5,349 nucleotides of DNA from positions 1 through 5,349 of the forward strand of contig CADCQC010000199.1 of the NCBI GenBank assembly GCA_902803455.1. Direction: 5' to 3'. The notes under the pieces are model-generated. The model did not search any database, was not told where the DNA came from, and saw only the letters and a list, made by a program, of their open reading frames with translations. Within the stretch, counting starts at the first letter, position 1. Each line of letters starts with the position of its first letter. Source of the DNA: an uncultured Prevotellaceae bacterium. Lineage in GTDB: Bacteria > Bacteroidota > Bacteroidia > Bacteroidales > Bacteroidaceae. Made by a program: the position numbers and the translations under genes. This document shows, piece after piece, positions 1 to 5,349 of this stretch.

Positions 1-1
1 A

Positions 2-1432
2 GGCAACGATGCCAGCTATTATCATAGACAAGACACATATGAAAATACAGCGAATCCTTCGGCCACTACCTTCGTCAATCAGAGTTGGAGTGCTAACACT
101 TACCTGCCCGCTATCCACTTCGGTCTGAAGGTTGAGCCGAAGATTTTCGAAGGTACTGTTTCCGACATGATTAGCTATACACCCATTAAAGGTGCTACCG
201 TCACACTGCGCAACGATGCAGAGGATGTGGAGTACACCGGTACCACAGATGCTGCTGGTGCTTTCAAGATCAATGTGATCCAGGATAAGCTGACCTATAC
301 GCTTTCCATCACTGCTGATGGTTATGAGCCAATGGAAAACGGCGGCCCCCTTACTTTCGAAGAAAACTATGCTGATTTCTTGTTCTATCTGAGAGCATTG
401 CCAAAACCAACCATCACCCACAACATCTCCGAGTCTCAGTACGCAACCTTGTTCTATGAGACAAAGAGTCTGGAGATTCCAGAAGGCGTGACAGCTTACA
501 CCGTGGCTCGCGACGGCAACAAGATCAACCTCACAGAGGTGGAGGACGTGATTCCTGCCGGTACTGCTGTAGTCATCAATGGCGAGGCTGGTGAGTATGA
601 GTTCAACGTCAGCGATGAGATCCAGACCGCAACGCTCGACTTCACCACCAACGAATGGCAATTGCCTGAGGGAAGTAAAAATAAGAAAGTTGATGCGGCT
701 GATTTCACCAATGGTGAATACACCATCACATTAGCTGGTAGTACTGGCCAAGGTTATTACTGGAACAACACCCAGTACTATCTGATGCTCGGTAAGAAGG
801 GTGCTACCCTCACTCTCCCCGCCTTCGACTTCGAAGTAGCGAAGATTGTCGTCTTTGGCAAGGGTAGTGCTTCAACCAGTGTGGAGCAGAATATCTACGT
901 CGGTGATGTAGCTGTCAGCGAAAAGACCGTAGGTGCTACAGGTGTGAATGAGTATCTCATTGATGAGAACTACCAAGCTAAGAACACCATCTACACCCTG
1001 AAAGTCAGCAGCGCTCACAACACTCAGATCTCCAAGATCGTGGTGATTGGCAAGAGCGACATCGAGGCACTTGAGAGCGACCTGATCGGTAGCGACTACG
1101 CCACCACCGTTTCTTCTGAAACCGACAACTTCTATGTACTCTCCTGGAAAGATGAGAACAAGAACCCAGAGCAGTTGGGCTTCTACTTCATGACAGATGA
1201 TGGTCACAGTGCAACCATTGGCGCTCACCAGGCATACCTGAAGTATCCTGCATCTGAGAGCAATGGCGCTGGCTTCACACTCCTGTTCGACGCCGACGGC
1301 ATCAACACCATCGAGCGCGCTGCCATCAGCGAGAACGATGCCATCTACACCATTTCTGGTGTCCGTGTGAATGCAACCAACCTGCAGAGAGGTCTTTACA
1401 TTGTCAATGGCAAGAAAATTGTCATTAAGTAA
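2..1432 (+). CDS. C-terminal part of a secreted multidomain beta-sandwich protein with a sorting-like tail (5' partial)
   Basis: The reading frame is open to the left edge, so the ATG at 167 is internal and the true start is outside the window. Four regions can be seen. Positions 2-139 look like the end of a beta-rich module (SWSANTYLPAIHFGL). Positions about 140-400 resemble a carboxypeptidase-regulatory-like fold (EGTVSD, then PIKGATVTL, then TDAAGAFKINV). From about 410 comes a module common in Prevotella secreted proteins (QYATLFYE, IPEGVTAYTV, VIPAGTAVVINGEAGEY), which seems to continue at about 1058-1300 (FYVLSWKDENKNPEQLGFYF, GAHQAYLKYP). Between them, about 620-1054 is a separate beta-rich stretch (LDFTTNEWQLPEGS, GATLTLPAFDF, KIVVFGKG). 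The last 37 residues (NDAIYTISGVRV, LQRGLYIVNGKKIVIK) match the type IX secretion (Por) type A sorting tails of Bacteroidota. No catalytic motif is visible; any enzyme domain would lie upstream. Function unknown; probably exported or surface-attached. Domain names come from recall, not a search. Confidence 0.85.
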   Translation, partial: GNDASYYHRQDTYENTANPSATTFVNQSWSANTYLPAIHFGLKVEPKIFEGTVSDMISYTPIKGATVTLRNDAEDVEYTGTTDAAGAFKINVIQDKLTYTLSITADGYEPMENGGPLTFEENYADFLFYLRALPKPTITHNISESQYATLFYETKSLEIPEGVTAYTVARDGNKINLTEVEDVIPAGTAVVINGEAGEYEFNVSDEIQTATLDFTTNEWQLPEGSKNKKVDAADFTNGEYTITLAGSTGQGYYWNNTQYYLMLGKKGATLTLPAFDFEVAKIVVFGKGSASTSVEQNIYVGDVAVSEKTVGATGVNEYLIDENYQAKNTIYTLKVSSAHNTQISKIVVIGKSDIEALESDLIGSDYATTVSSETDNFYVLSWKDENKNPEQLGFYFMTDDGHSATIGAHQAYLKYPASESNGAGFTLLFDADGINTIERAAISENDAIYTISGVRVNATNLQRGLYIVNGKKIVIK

Positions 1433-1451
1433 TCATTAAAACAGCTGAATT

Positions 1452-1616
1452 ATGAAGAAATATATTCAACCGCGCATCAAACAATTGATGATGAAGACTT
1501 CCGACCTGATGCTCGTCATCAGTGACACGAAAGGTTATGGTGGTCCTATGGCCAACGAAGGTACATTTGACGATGTGGAGGCAACATTGCCAAAATCAAA
1601 AGACATCTGGGAATAA
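1452..1616 (+). CDS. 54-residue hypothetical protein, Bacteroidota small-ORF style
   Basis: An ATG at 1452 opens a 54-codon frame ending in TAA, 19 nt after the stop of the upstream secreted protein and 21 nt before the terminator stem, so it is probably the last gene of that unit. The protein begins MKKYIQPRIKQLMMKTSDLM, has a glycine-rich middle (KGYGGPMANEG) and an acidic C-terminus ending DIWE. The opening MKK-Y-I-x-P, a Leu-Met-containing segment at about residues 19-20 and an acidic tail are a pattern I recognise in many short uncharacterised Prevotella and Bacteroides proteins. There is no signal peptide, membrane segment or cysteine. No Shine-Dalgarno is seen, which is normal for this phylum. 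The function is unknown. It could be a small regulator or a leader-like peptide, but no modifying enzyme or transporter is in the window. Its reality rests on start style, spacing and the terminator placed right after it. Confidence 0.6.
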   Translation: MKKYIQPRIKQLMMKTSDLMLVISDTKGYGGPMANEGTFDDVEATLPKSKDIWE

Positions 1617-1637
1617 TCTGTTCCGACATCCATAAAG

Positions 1638-1670
1638 AAGGGGGAAGCATCCGTGCTTCCTCCTTTTTTT
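1638..1670 (+). terminator. Rho-independent terminator
   Basis: A stem forms between 1638-1649 and 1654-1665 around the four-base loop TCCG (1650-1653). The inner seven pairs (GGAAGCA with TGCTTCC) are perfect, followed by one G-T wobble, two G-C pairs and A-T pairs. A run of seven T (1664-1670) follows. It separates the upstream secreted protein and small ORF from the riboswitch-controlled operon. Confidence 0.9.
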
Positions 1671-1735
1671 GTGGATAATGAGGACATGAAGGCATAAAAA
1701 CATCCGTCATCATGAGCAGATCCATTTTTTTTTCT

Positions 1736-1743
1736 TACTTTTG
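1736..1743 (+). promoter_or_regulatory. Bacteroidota-type -7 promoter element (TACTTTTG)
   Basis: TACTTTTG matches the Bacteroidota primary sigma factor -7 consensus TAnnTTTG exactly. It would place the transcription start near 1748-1752, just before the riboswitch core. No TTTG-like -33 box is seen about 19 bp upstream (near 1713-1716 the bases are GAGC); instead a run of nine T (1725-1733) lies directly upstream. The rest of the 1671-1735 stretch holds nothing I can assign. Confidence 0.65.
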
Positions 1744-1751
1744 CACTGCAA

Positions 1752-1905
1752 CTGGTTCACGATAAGTGATGAAAAGGGAATAGGGTGAGAATCCCTGACA
1801 GTCCCGCTGCTGTGAGTTGTCCTTCACTGTCGAGGAAAAAAGCCACTGGCACGCTGCCGGGAAGGTATCTAGGACACGACAACAAAGTCAGAAGACCTGC
1901 CGTCG
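1752..1905 (+). promoter_or_regulatory. Cobalamin (B12) riboswitch aptamer
   Basis: Conserved blocks of the class appear in the right order: GGTT (1754), GATGAAAAGGGAA (1768-1780), a small stem-loop AGGG-TGAGAAT-CCCT (1782-1796), GACAGTCCCGCTGCTGTGA (1797-1814), GCCACTGG (1842-1849), CCGGGAAGGT (1857-1866) and the B12 box AGTCAGAAGACCTGCC (1886-1901). The RNA binds adenosylcobalamin or a related corrinoid, and bound ligand normally represses the downstream transport genes. It starts a few bases after the predicted transcription start and ends about 50 nt before the BtuB-like gene, so it should control the whole downstream operon. The outer boundaries are approximate. A frame that runs through it (1785-2126) is an accident. 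Confidence 0.95.
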
Positions 1906-1918
1906 CATTTTTTTCTCT

Positions 1919-1941
1919 CACCGTCACGATGTATGGCGGTG
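1919..1941 (+). promoter_or_regulatory. Candidate expression-platform hairpin upstream of the receptor start
   Basis: CACCGTC (1919-1925) can pair with GGCGGTG (1935-1941), giving seven pairs with one G-T wobble and a nine-base loop. It lies between the aptamer and the start codon at 1957, close enough to affect ribosome access. The same bases have alternative partners. GGTGAGA in the aptamer loop region (1784-1790) is complementary to TCTCACC (1916-1922), and ACCTGCC of the B12 box (1895-1901) could pair with GGCGGT (1935-1940) with one bulge. These options exclude each other, as expected for a switch. No GC-rich stem directly precedes the T run at 1908-1914, so translational control is more likely than termination. 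The pairing is seen by eye and not folded. Confidence 0.45.
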
Positions 1942-1944
1942 TAG

Positions 1945-1959
1945 ATCATCATCATCATG
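1945..1959 (+). repeat. (ATC)4-ATG trinucleotide tract abutting the receptor start codon
   Basis: Four ATC units run directly into the ATG at 1957. The tract occupies the region where a ribosome binding site would lie; no purine-rich Shine-Dalgarno is present. Copy-number change would move the start codon relative to the upstream hairpin in steps of 3 nt without touching the reading frame. Confidence 0.7.
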
Positions 1960-3972
1960 AGCATCAAAAAAAAGGTGTTTCTTCTTGTCGGAGGACTGGG
2001 CTGTGCCCTGTCGCTGCACGCTCAAGAGCATCCTGCGGAACACAACGACACGATCCATCATCTCGACGAGGTGGTGGTGACCTCGAAACTGACCTTCCGC
2101 GAGGTGATGCCCTCACAGACCCTTAGTGGCAAAGAACTGGAACGCCTCAACACCCATTCCGTGGCCGATGCACTACGCTACTTCTCAGGACTGCAACTCA
2201 AGGACTATGGTGGTGTCGGCGGCATCAAGACCGTCAACATCCGCAGCATGGGCACCAATCATTTGGGCATCTATTACGATGGTGTGGAACTGGGCAATGC
2301 CCAGAACGGACAGATTGACCTCGGACAATTCTCACTCGACAACGTGGATGAGGTGACGCTCTACAATGGTCAGAAAAGTGCCATCTTCCAGACAGCAAGC
2401 GACTTCGGCCATGCCGGGTCGGTCTATATCCGCACCCGACGACCCTGGTTTTCCTATGGCGAACACGAACATCTGAAAGCCAGCGTGACCTATGCCTCCA
2501 GCGACAAGGTGGCGGTGGCTGGTCTCTACGAGCGCCGACTCAGCGAAAGGCTCAGCGCATCAGCCAGTGCCTGTTTCCTCAATGCCAGCGGGAAATACAA
2601 ATTCCGTTACCACCGTGTCAACATCGACGGCAGCACGGCATGGGACACTACCGCTGTGCGACAAAACGGCGACATCCATGCCGAACGGTTGGAGATGAAC
2701 CTCCACGGCACCCTCGACAACGGCTACTGGATGGTGAAAGGCTACCTCTACAATTCTGAGCGAGGCATCCCGGGAGCCATCGTCAACAATGTGTGGCACC
2801 GCGGCGAACGGCAGTGGGACCTCAACAACTTCTATCAGGCTCAGTGGCAGAAAAGTTTCTCCAACCGATTCAGCAGCCGTGCCATGGTGAAATATGCCTA
2901 CTACCGCACGCATTACCTGAACAACGACTCCACACAGTTGCCCATCGACAACACCTATTATCAACAGGAGACCTACCTCACCACCTCTCATGTCTATGAG
3001 ATACTCCCATCCTGGAGCGCCTCGCTGAGTTACGACTTCCGTTGGAACAAACTCAACGCCAACAGCTACCGTTTCTCCTTCCCCACCCGCCAGTCGCATC
3101 TCGTCGCCCTCGCCACCGCCGTCGACTACACCCATGTGAAAGCCCAGGCCAGCCTGCTGGCTTCCGTCATCAGCGACCGCACACGCACCGACGGCCGACA
3201 ACCCACCCTGGTGAGATGGACACCCGCCATGTTTGTCAATGTCTATCCGCTACAGGTTAAACGCCTCTCGCTGAGAGCATTCGTCAAGCGCAGTTTCCGG
3301 ATGCCCACCTTCAACGACCTCTACTACACCAATATGGGCAATGCCGCCCTCCGGCCAGAGAGCGCCACCCAATATGACCTGGGCATCGTCTACAGCAAGA
3401 GTTGGGAGCACGGTCTGCTCCGCCATGTCGCATTGCATGCCGACGCATACTACAACACCATCCACGACAAGATCGTCGCCTACCCCAAAGGACAGCAGTT
3501 CCGCTGGACAATGCTCAACCTGGGACGCGTCCACATCACCGGTACCGACATCGAGGCGGAAGGTGCCGTCGAGGCGGGCCGTGACCTCACCCTCACCGGA
3601 CGGCTGCAATATACCTATCAGGATGCCCGCGACGTCACCGACCCCACCACGCCTTACTACCGCGACCAGATACCCTACATCCCCTGGCACAGCGGTTCAG
3701 CTATCATCAACGTCTCCTACCGCGGTTTCGACCTGAGCTACAGTTTTATCTATGCCGGCGAACGCTACAACGAACAAGAGAACATCGTCTATAACCACAT
3801 GCAACCCTGGTATACCAACGATGTGAGTCTGATGTACCGTTGGAAGCACCGACACCTTATATATAAAGTGACACTGGAGGTCAACAACCTGCTCGATCAG
3901 GACTACGACGTCATCATCAACTACCCCATGCCCAAGCGCAACTACGCCCTCTCCCTCCATCTCGAAATGTAA
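1957..3972 (+). CDS. btuB: TonB-dependent outer-membrane receptor, BtuB-type cobalamin transporter
   Basis: This protein likely imports cobalamin and related corrinoids across the outer membrane with energy from TonB-ExbBD. Residues 1-22 are a signal peptide (MSIKKK, hydrophobic core, cut at LHA-QE). DEVVVTS at 37-43 is a TonB-box-like segment similar to that of E. coli BtuB. A plug domain follows to about residue 161 (VADALRYFSGLQLKDYGG, VNIRSMG, GIYYDGVELG, VTLYNGQ, GSVYIRTR). The rest is a beta-barrel with the family motif PTFNDLYYTNMGNAALRPE at 450-468 and a last strand RNYALSLHLEM. The 671 residues compare with about 614 for E. coli BtuB. There is no SusC-like N-terminal extension, so it is a lean BtuB-like form. 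The start at 1957 is chosen for the signal peptide. Substrate is assigned from the upstream cobalamin riboswitch and the BtuG-like gene 7 nt downstream. The C-terminal residue is Met rather than the usual aromatic. Family membership is very likely; cobalamin specificity is inference from context. Confidence 0.92.
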   Translation: MSIKKKVFLLVGGLGCALSLHAQEHPAEHNDTIHHLDEVVVTSKLTFREVMPSQTLSGKELERLNTHSVADALRYFSGLQLKDYGGVGGIKTVNIRSMGTNHLGIYYDGVELGNAQNGQIDLGQFSLDNVDEVTLYNGQKSAIFQTASDFGHAGSVYIRTRRPWFSYGEHEHLKASVTYASSDKVAVAGLYERRLSERLSASASACFLNASGKYKFRYHRVNIDGSTAWDTTAVRQNGDIHAERLEMNLHGTLDNGYWMVKGYLYNSERGIPGAIVNNVWHRGERQWDLNNFYQAQWQKSFSNRFSSRAMVKYAYYRTHYLNNDSTQLPIDNTYYQQETYLTTSHVYEILPSWSASLSYDFRWNKLNANSYRFSFPTRQSHLVALATAVDYTHVKAQASLLASVISDRTRTDGRQPTLVRWTPAMFVNVYPLQVKRLSLRAFVKRSFRMPTFNDLYYTNMGNAALRPESATQYDLGIVYSKSWEHGLLRHVALHADAYYNTIHDKIVAYPKGQQFRWTMLNLGRVHITGTDIEAEGAVEAGRDLTLTGRLQYTYQDARDVTDPTTPYYRDQIPYIPWHSGSAIINVSYRGFDLSYSFIYAGERYNEQENIVYNHMQPWYTNDVSLMYRWKHRHLIYKVTLEVNNLLDQDYDVIINYPMPKRNYALSLHLEM

Positions 3973-3979
3973 TCCCGCC

Positions 3980-5119
3980 ATGCGACATCTCACCTTTCCC
4001 CTACTCCTGCTCCTCCTGTTGGCCACCGCCTGCCGCGATGACCAGATCGTGGTCTATCCCACCGAGGCGCAAACCGGCCATCAGACGGTGACCGAATACC
4101 TCGGCATGTATGTGCTCAACGAAGGTAACATGGGCTCCAATAAATGCACCCTCGATTACCTCGACCTGGCCACCGGTGTCTATACCCGCAACATCTATCC
4201 CTCGCGCAACCCCAACCAGGTGATGGAACTTGGCGACGTGGGCAACGACATCAAAATCTACGGCTCGAAACTCTGGATGGTCATCAACCTGTCCAACAAG
4301 GTGGAAGTGGCCGATGCCATGACCGCCGTGAGCCGCGGACATGTCGATATCCCCAACTGCCGTTTCCTGGCCTTCGACGGTCCTTATGCCTATGTGAGCG
4401 CCTACGTGGGTGAGATCAACAAGGAATCCGTGGCGGGCGGTGTCTACCGTGTCGACACCACGACCTTGAAAGTCGTCGACAAGGTGACCGTAGGCTACCA
4501 GCCCGAGGAACTCGCCGTGGTCAACGGCAAACTCTACGTGGCCAACAGCGGTGGATACGAAGCCCTCCAAGGGCGCGGCTATGACCGACGGATCACCGTC
4601 ATCGACCTCGCCACGTTCACTGTCGAACGCCATATCGACGTGGCACCCAATCTCTCGCTGCTGCGCGCCGACCGCCACGGACGGCTATGGGTGACCTCAC
4701 GGGGAGACTACGGTTCGCACCCCGCACGCCTCTACCTGCTGCAACCCAATGCCAAGAAAGAGATGGCGCTGACCGACTCCCTCGACCTCCCTGTCGCCGG
4801 CATGTGCCTCCAAGGCGACTCCCTCTATTTCTATGCGACAACCTACGACGCACAATGGCAACCCGTGAGCACGTTCGGCATCATCGACACCAACAGCCGA
4901 CAGATTGTCAACGATCATCTGATCACCCCACCCGCAGACAACCCCATCAAGACCGCCTACAACCTGCTGGTGCATCCCATCTCCCATGACATCTATGTGC
5001 TCGATGCCACCAACTACGTGTCGAGCGGCAAATGCTACTGTTTCGACCGCGACGGACATTTCAAATGGGCGACATGGACCGGTGACATACCGGGCCACGC
5101 CACCTTCCTCACCCGATAA
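3980..5119 (+). CDS. btuG: Surface lipoprotein beta-propeller, BtuG-type corrinoid-binding protein (DUF5074/YncE-like)
   Basis: In Bacteroides, BtuG is an outer-surface lipoprotein that binds cobalamin very tightly and partners with BtuB. This 379-residue protein fits that role. Residues 1-17 form a lipoprotein signal with a run of leucines, then ATAC with the lipidated Cys18. The following RDD (19-21) resembles the acidic lipoprotein export signal that directs proteins to the cell surface in this phylum. The body shows repeated propeller-blade signatures: VLNEGNMGSNK (45-55), GYQPEELAVVNGKLYVANS (172-190), ITVIDLATFTVERHIDV (about 205-221), DRHGRLWVTSRGDY, and a C-terminal GDIPGHATFLTR (368-379). 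The gene begins 7 nt after the receptor stop, which suggests translational coupling in one transcript under the riboswitch. No internal stop or frameshift is seen. The -3 position of the lipobox is Ala rather than the usual Leu, which is tolerated. The propeller and lipoprotein calls are firm; corrinoid binding is inferred from family resemblance and context. Confidence 0.88.
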   Translation: MRHLTFPLLLLLLLATACRDDQIVVYPTEAQTGHQTVTEYLGMYVLNEGNMGSNKCTLDYLDLATGVYTRNIYPSRNPNQVMELGDVGNDIKIYGSKLWMVINLSNKVEVADAMTAVSRGHVDIPNCRFLAFDGPYAYVSAYVGEINKESVAGGVYRVDTTTLKVVDKVTVGYQPEELAVVNGKLYVANSGGYEALQGRGYDRRITVIDLATFTVERHIDVAPNLSLLRADRHGRLWVTSRGDYGSHPARLYLLQPNAKKEMALTDSLDLPVAGMCLQGDSLYFYATTYDAQWQPVSTFGIIDTNSRQIVNDHLITPPADNPIKTAYNLLVHPISHDIYVLDATNYVSSGKCYCFDRDGHFKWATWTGDIPGHATFLTR

Positions 5120-5132
5120 ACCCTCACATCCC

Positions 5133-5168
5133 TCATGACACCTAACACAATCATGACACCTAACACAC
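5133..5168 (+). repeat. Two tandem 18-bp units, each carrying an ATG
   Basis: TCATGACACCTAACACAA (5133-5150) is followed at once by TCATGACACCTAACACAC (5151-5168), 17 of 18 bases identical. Each unit has an ATG (5135 and 5153) in the same frame as the next gene's ATG at 5171, because 18 is a multiple of three. Read through, they encode MTPNTI-MTPNTL ahead of the signal peptide. The repeat fills most of the gap between the BtuG-like gene and the next one. Confidence 0.85.
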
Positions 5169-5170
5169 TA

Positions 5171-5349
5171 ATGAAACATACCAGTCTGATGGTCCACCGA
5201 TGGACGGTCCTTACCACCATCCTCCTGCTGGCCCTCACCGCCAGTGCCCAGCACATGGACAACAGCGCCCAGCACAGTCCCTACATCCAAGCCGTCGATG
5301 AGTACCGCCCTGCCCCAGGACAGTTTGTCAACACCATTCCCGAGAGCAC
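5171..5349 (+). CDS. Exported protein of the cobalamin operon, N-terminus only (3' partial)
   Basis: The frame is open to the right edge, with 59 complete codons from the ATG at 5171. The protein starts MKHTSLMVHRWTVLTTILL and has a signal peptide with probable type I cleavage after ASA (residues 24-26, next residue Gln); no lipobox cysteine is present. The mature part contains SPYIQAVDEYRPAPGQFVNT, a segment I recognise from the start of uncharacterised Bacteroidota 'cell surface proteins' that often sit beside BtuB/BtuG-like genes. The start at 5171 gives the best signal peptide (Lys at position 2, short n-region); starts at 5153 or 5135 would add 6 or 12 residues from the tandem repeat. 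It lies 51 nt after the BtuG-like stop with no terminator between, so it is probably co-transcribed under the riboswitch. A role in corrinoid uptake at the cell surface is inferred from context only; the biochemical function is not known to me. Confidence 0.75.
   Translation, partial: MKHTSLMVHRWTVLTTILLLALTASAQHMDNSAQHSPYIQAVDEYRPAPGQFVNTIPES

Noticed and set aside
167..1432. Treating the ATG at 167 as the start of the first gene
   Set aside because: The same frame is open without a stop to position 2 and the upstream residues look like protein of the same kind; the 167 ATG falls inside a beta-sandwich motif (EGTVSDMISYTPIKGATV).
1712..1765. A 17-codon frame upstream of the riboswitch as a leader peptide
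   Set aside because: It spans the predicted -7 element and transcription start, so its start codon would not be in the transcript.
1899..1914. The seven-T run after the B12 box as an intrinsic terminator
   Set aside because: No stable GC-rich stem ends right before the T run; the sequence just upstream is part of the aptamer and pairs poorly with itself.
1707..1963. A 12-bp direct repeat, TCATCATGAGCA, at 1707-1718 and 1952-1963
   Set aside because: One copy lies in the ATC-rich tract, so low complexity makes a chance match plausible; no element boundaries or flanking duplications are seen.
1785..2126. A + strand frame of 113 codons across the riboswitch
   Set aside because: It translates the conserved riboswitch RNA and then overlaps the receptor gene in another frame; it has no protein-like features.
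2560..3201. A 213-codon minus-strand frame inside the receptor gene
   Set aside because: Long antisense frames are expected opposite genes with C-rich third positions; this one shows no recognisable domain and is fully covered by a well-supported gene.
4001..4678. A 225-codon minus-strand frame inside the BtuG-like gene
   Set aside because: It is a shadow of the same kind: rich in Val, Gly, His and Asp, as expected from reading the complement of GTC, GAC and ACC codons, with no signal or motif.
1..5349. CRISPR arrays, insertion sequences, tRNA or rRNA genes
   Set aside because: No regularly spaced repeats, transposase-like frames, terminal inverted repeats, or tRNA/rRNA-like sequence were seen on either strand.

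Overview
The window reads as chromosomal DNA from a Bacteroidota member, most likely Prevotella or a close relative. Supporting signs are a TAnnTTTG-type -7 promoter element, absence of Shine-Dalgarno sequences, a surface-lipoprotein signal with acidic residues right after the lipobox cysteine, a C-terminal sorting-like tail on a secreted protein, and a BtuB/BtuG-type cobalamin uptake pair. All genes lie on the + strand. The genus call is inference from protein style, not from a database match.

Layout. Positions 2-1432 hold the C-terminal part of a large secreted modular protein whose start lies outside the window. It is followed after 19 nt by a 54-residue ORF (1452-1616) of unknown function, then a strong intrinsic terminator (1638-1670). 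This closes the first transcription unit.

A second unit starts with a -7 promoter element (1736-1743) and a cobalamin riboswitch (about 1752-1905, with a clear B12 box at 1886-1901). A possible expression-platform hairpin (1919-1941) and an (ATC)4 tract lead into the first gene. The unit then encodes a 671-residue TonB-dependent outer-membrane receptor of BtuB type (1957-3972), a 379-residue surface lipoprotein beta-propeller of BtuG type (3980-5119, only 7 nt downstream), and the N-terminus of a third exported protein (from 5171, running off the right edge).

How the genes work together. The second unit looks like a vitamin B12 acquisition operon. The BtuG-like lipoprotein would capture corrinoid at the cell surface and pass it to the BtuB-like channel, and the third exported protein is a candidate accessory factor. 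Intracellular cobalamin would shut the unit down through the riboswitch. The system type is known. The less ordinary points are the uncharacterised third protein with its duplicated start-codon repeat, the details of the riboswitch platform, the nested domain in the first protein, and the 54-residue ORF.
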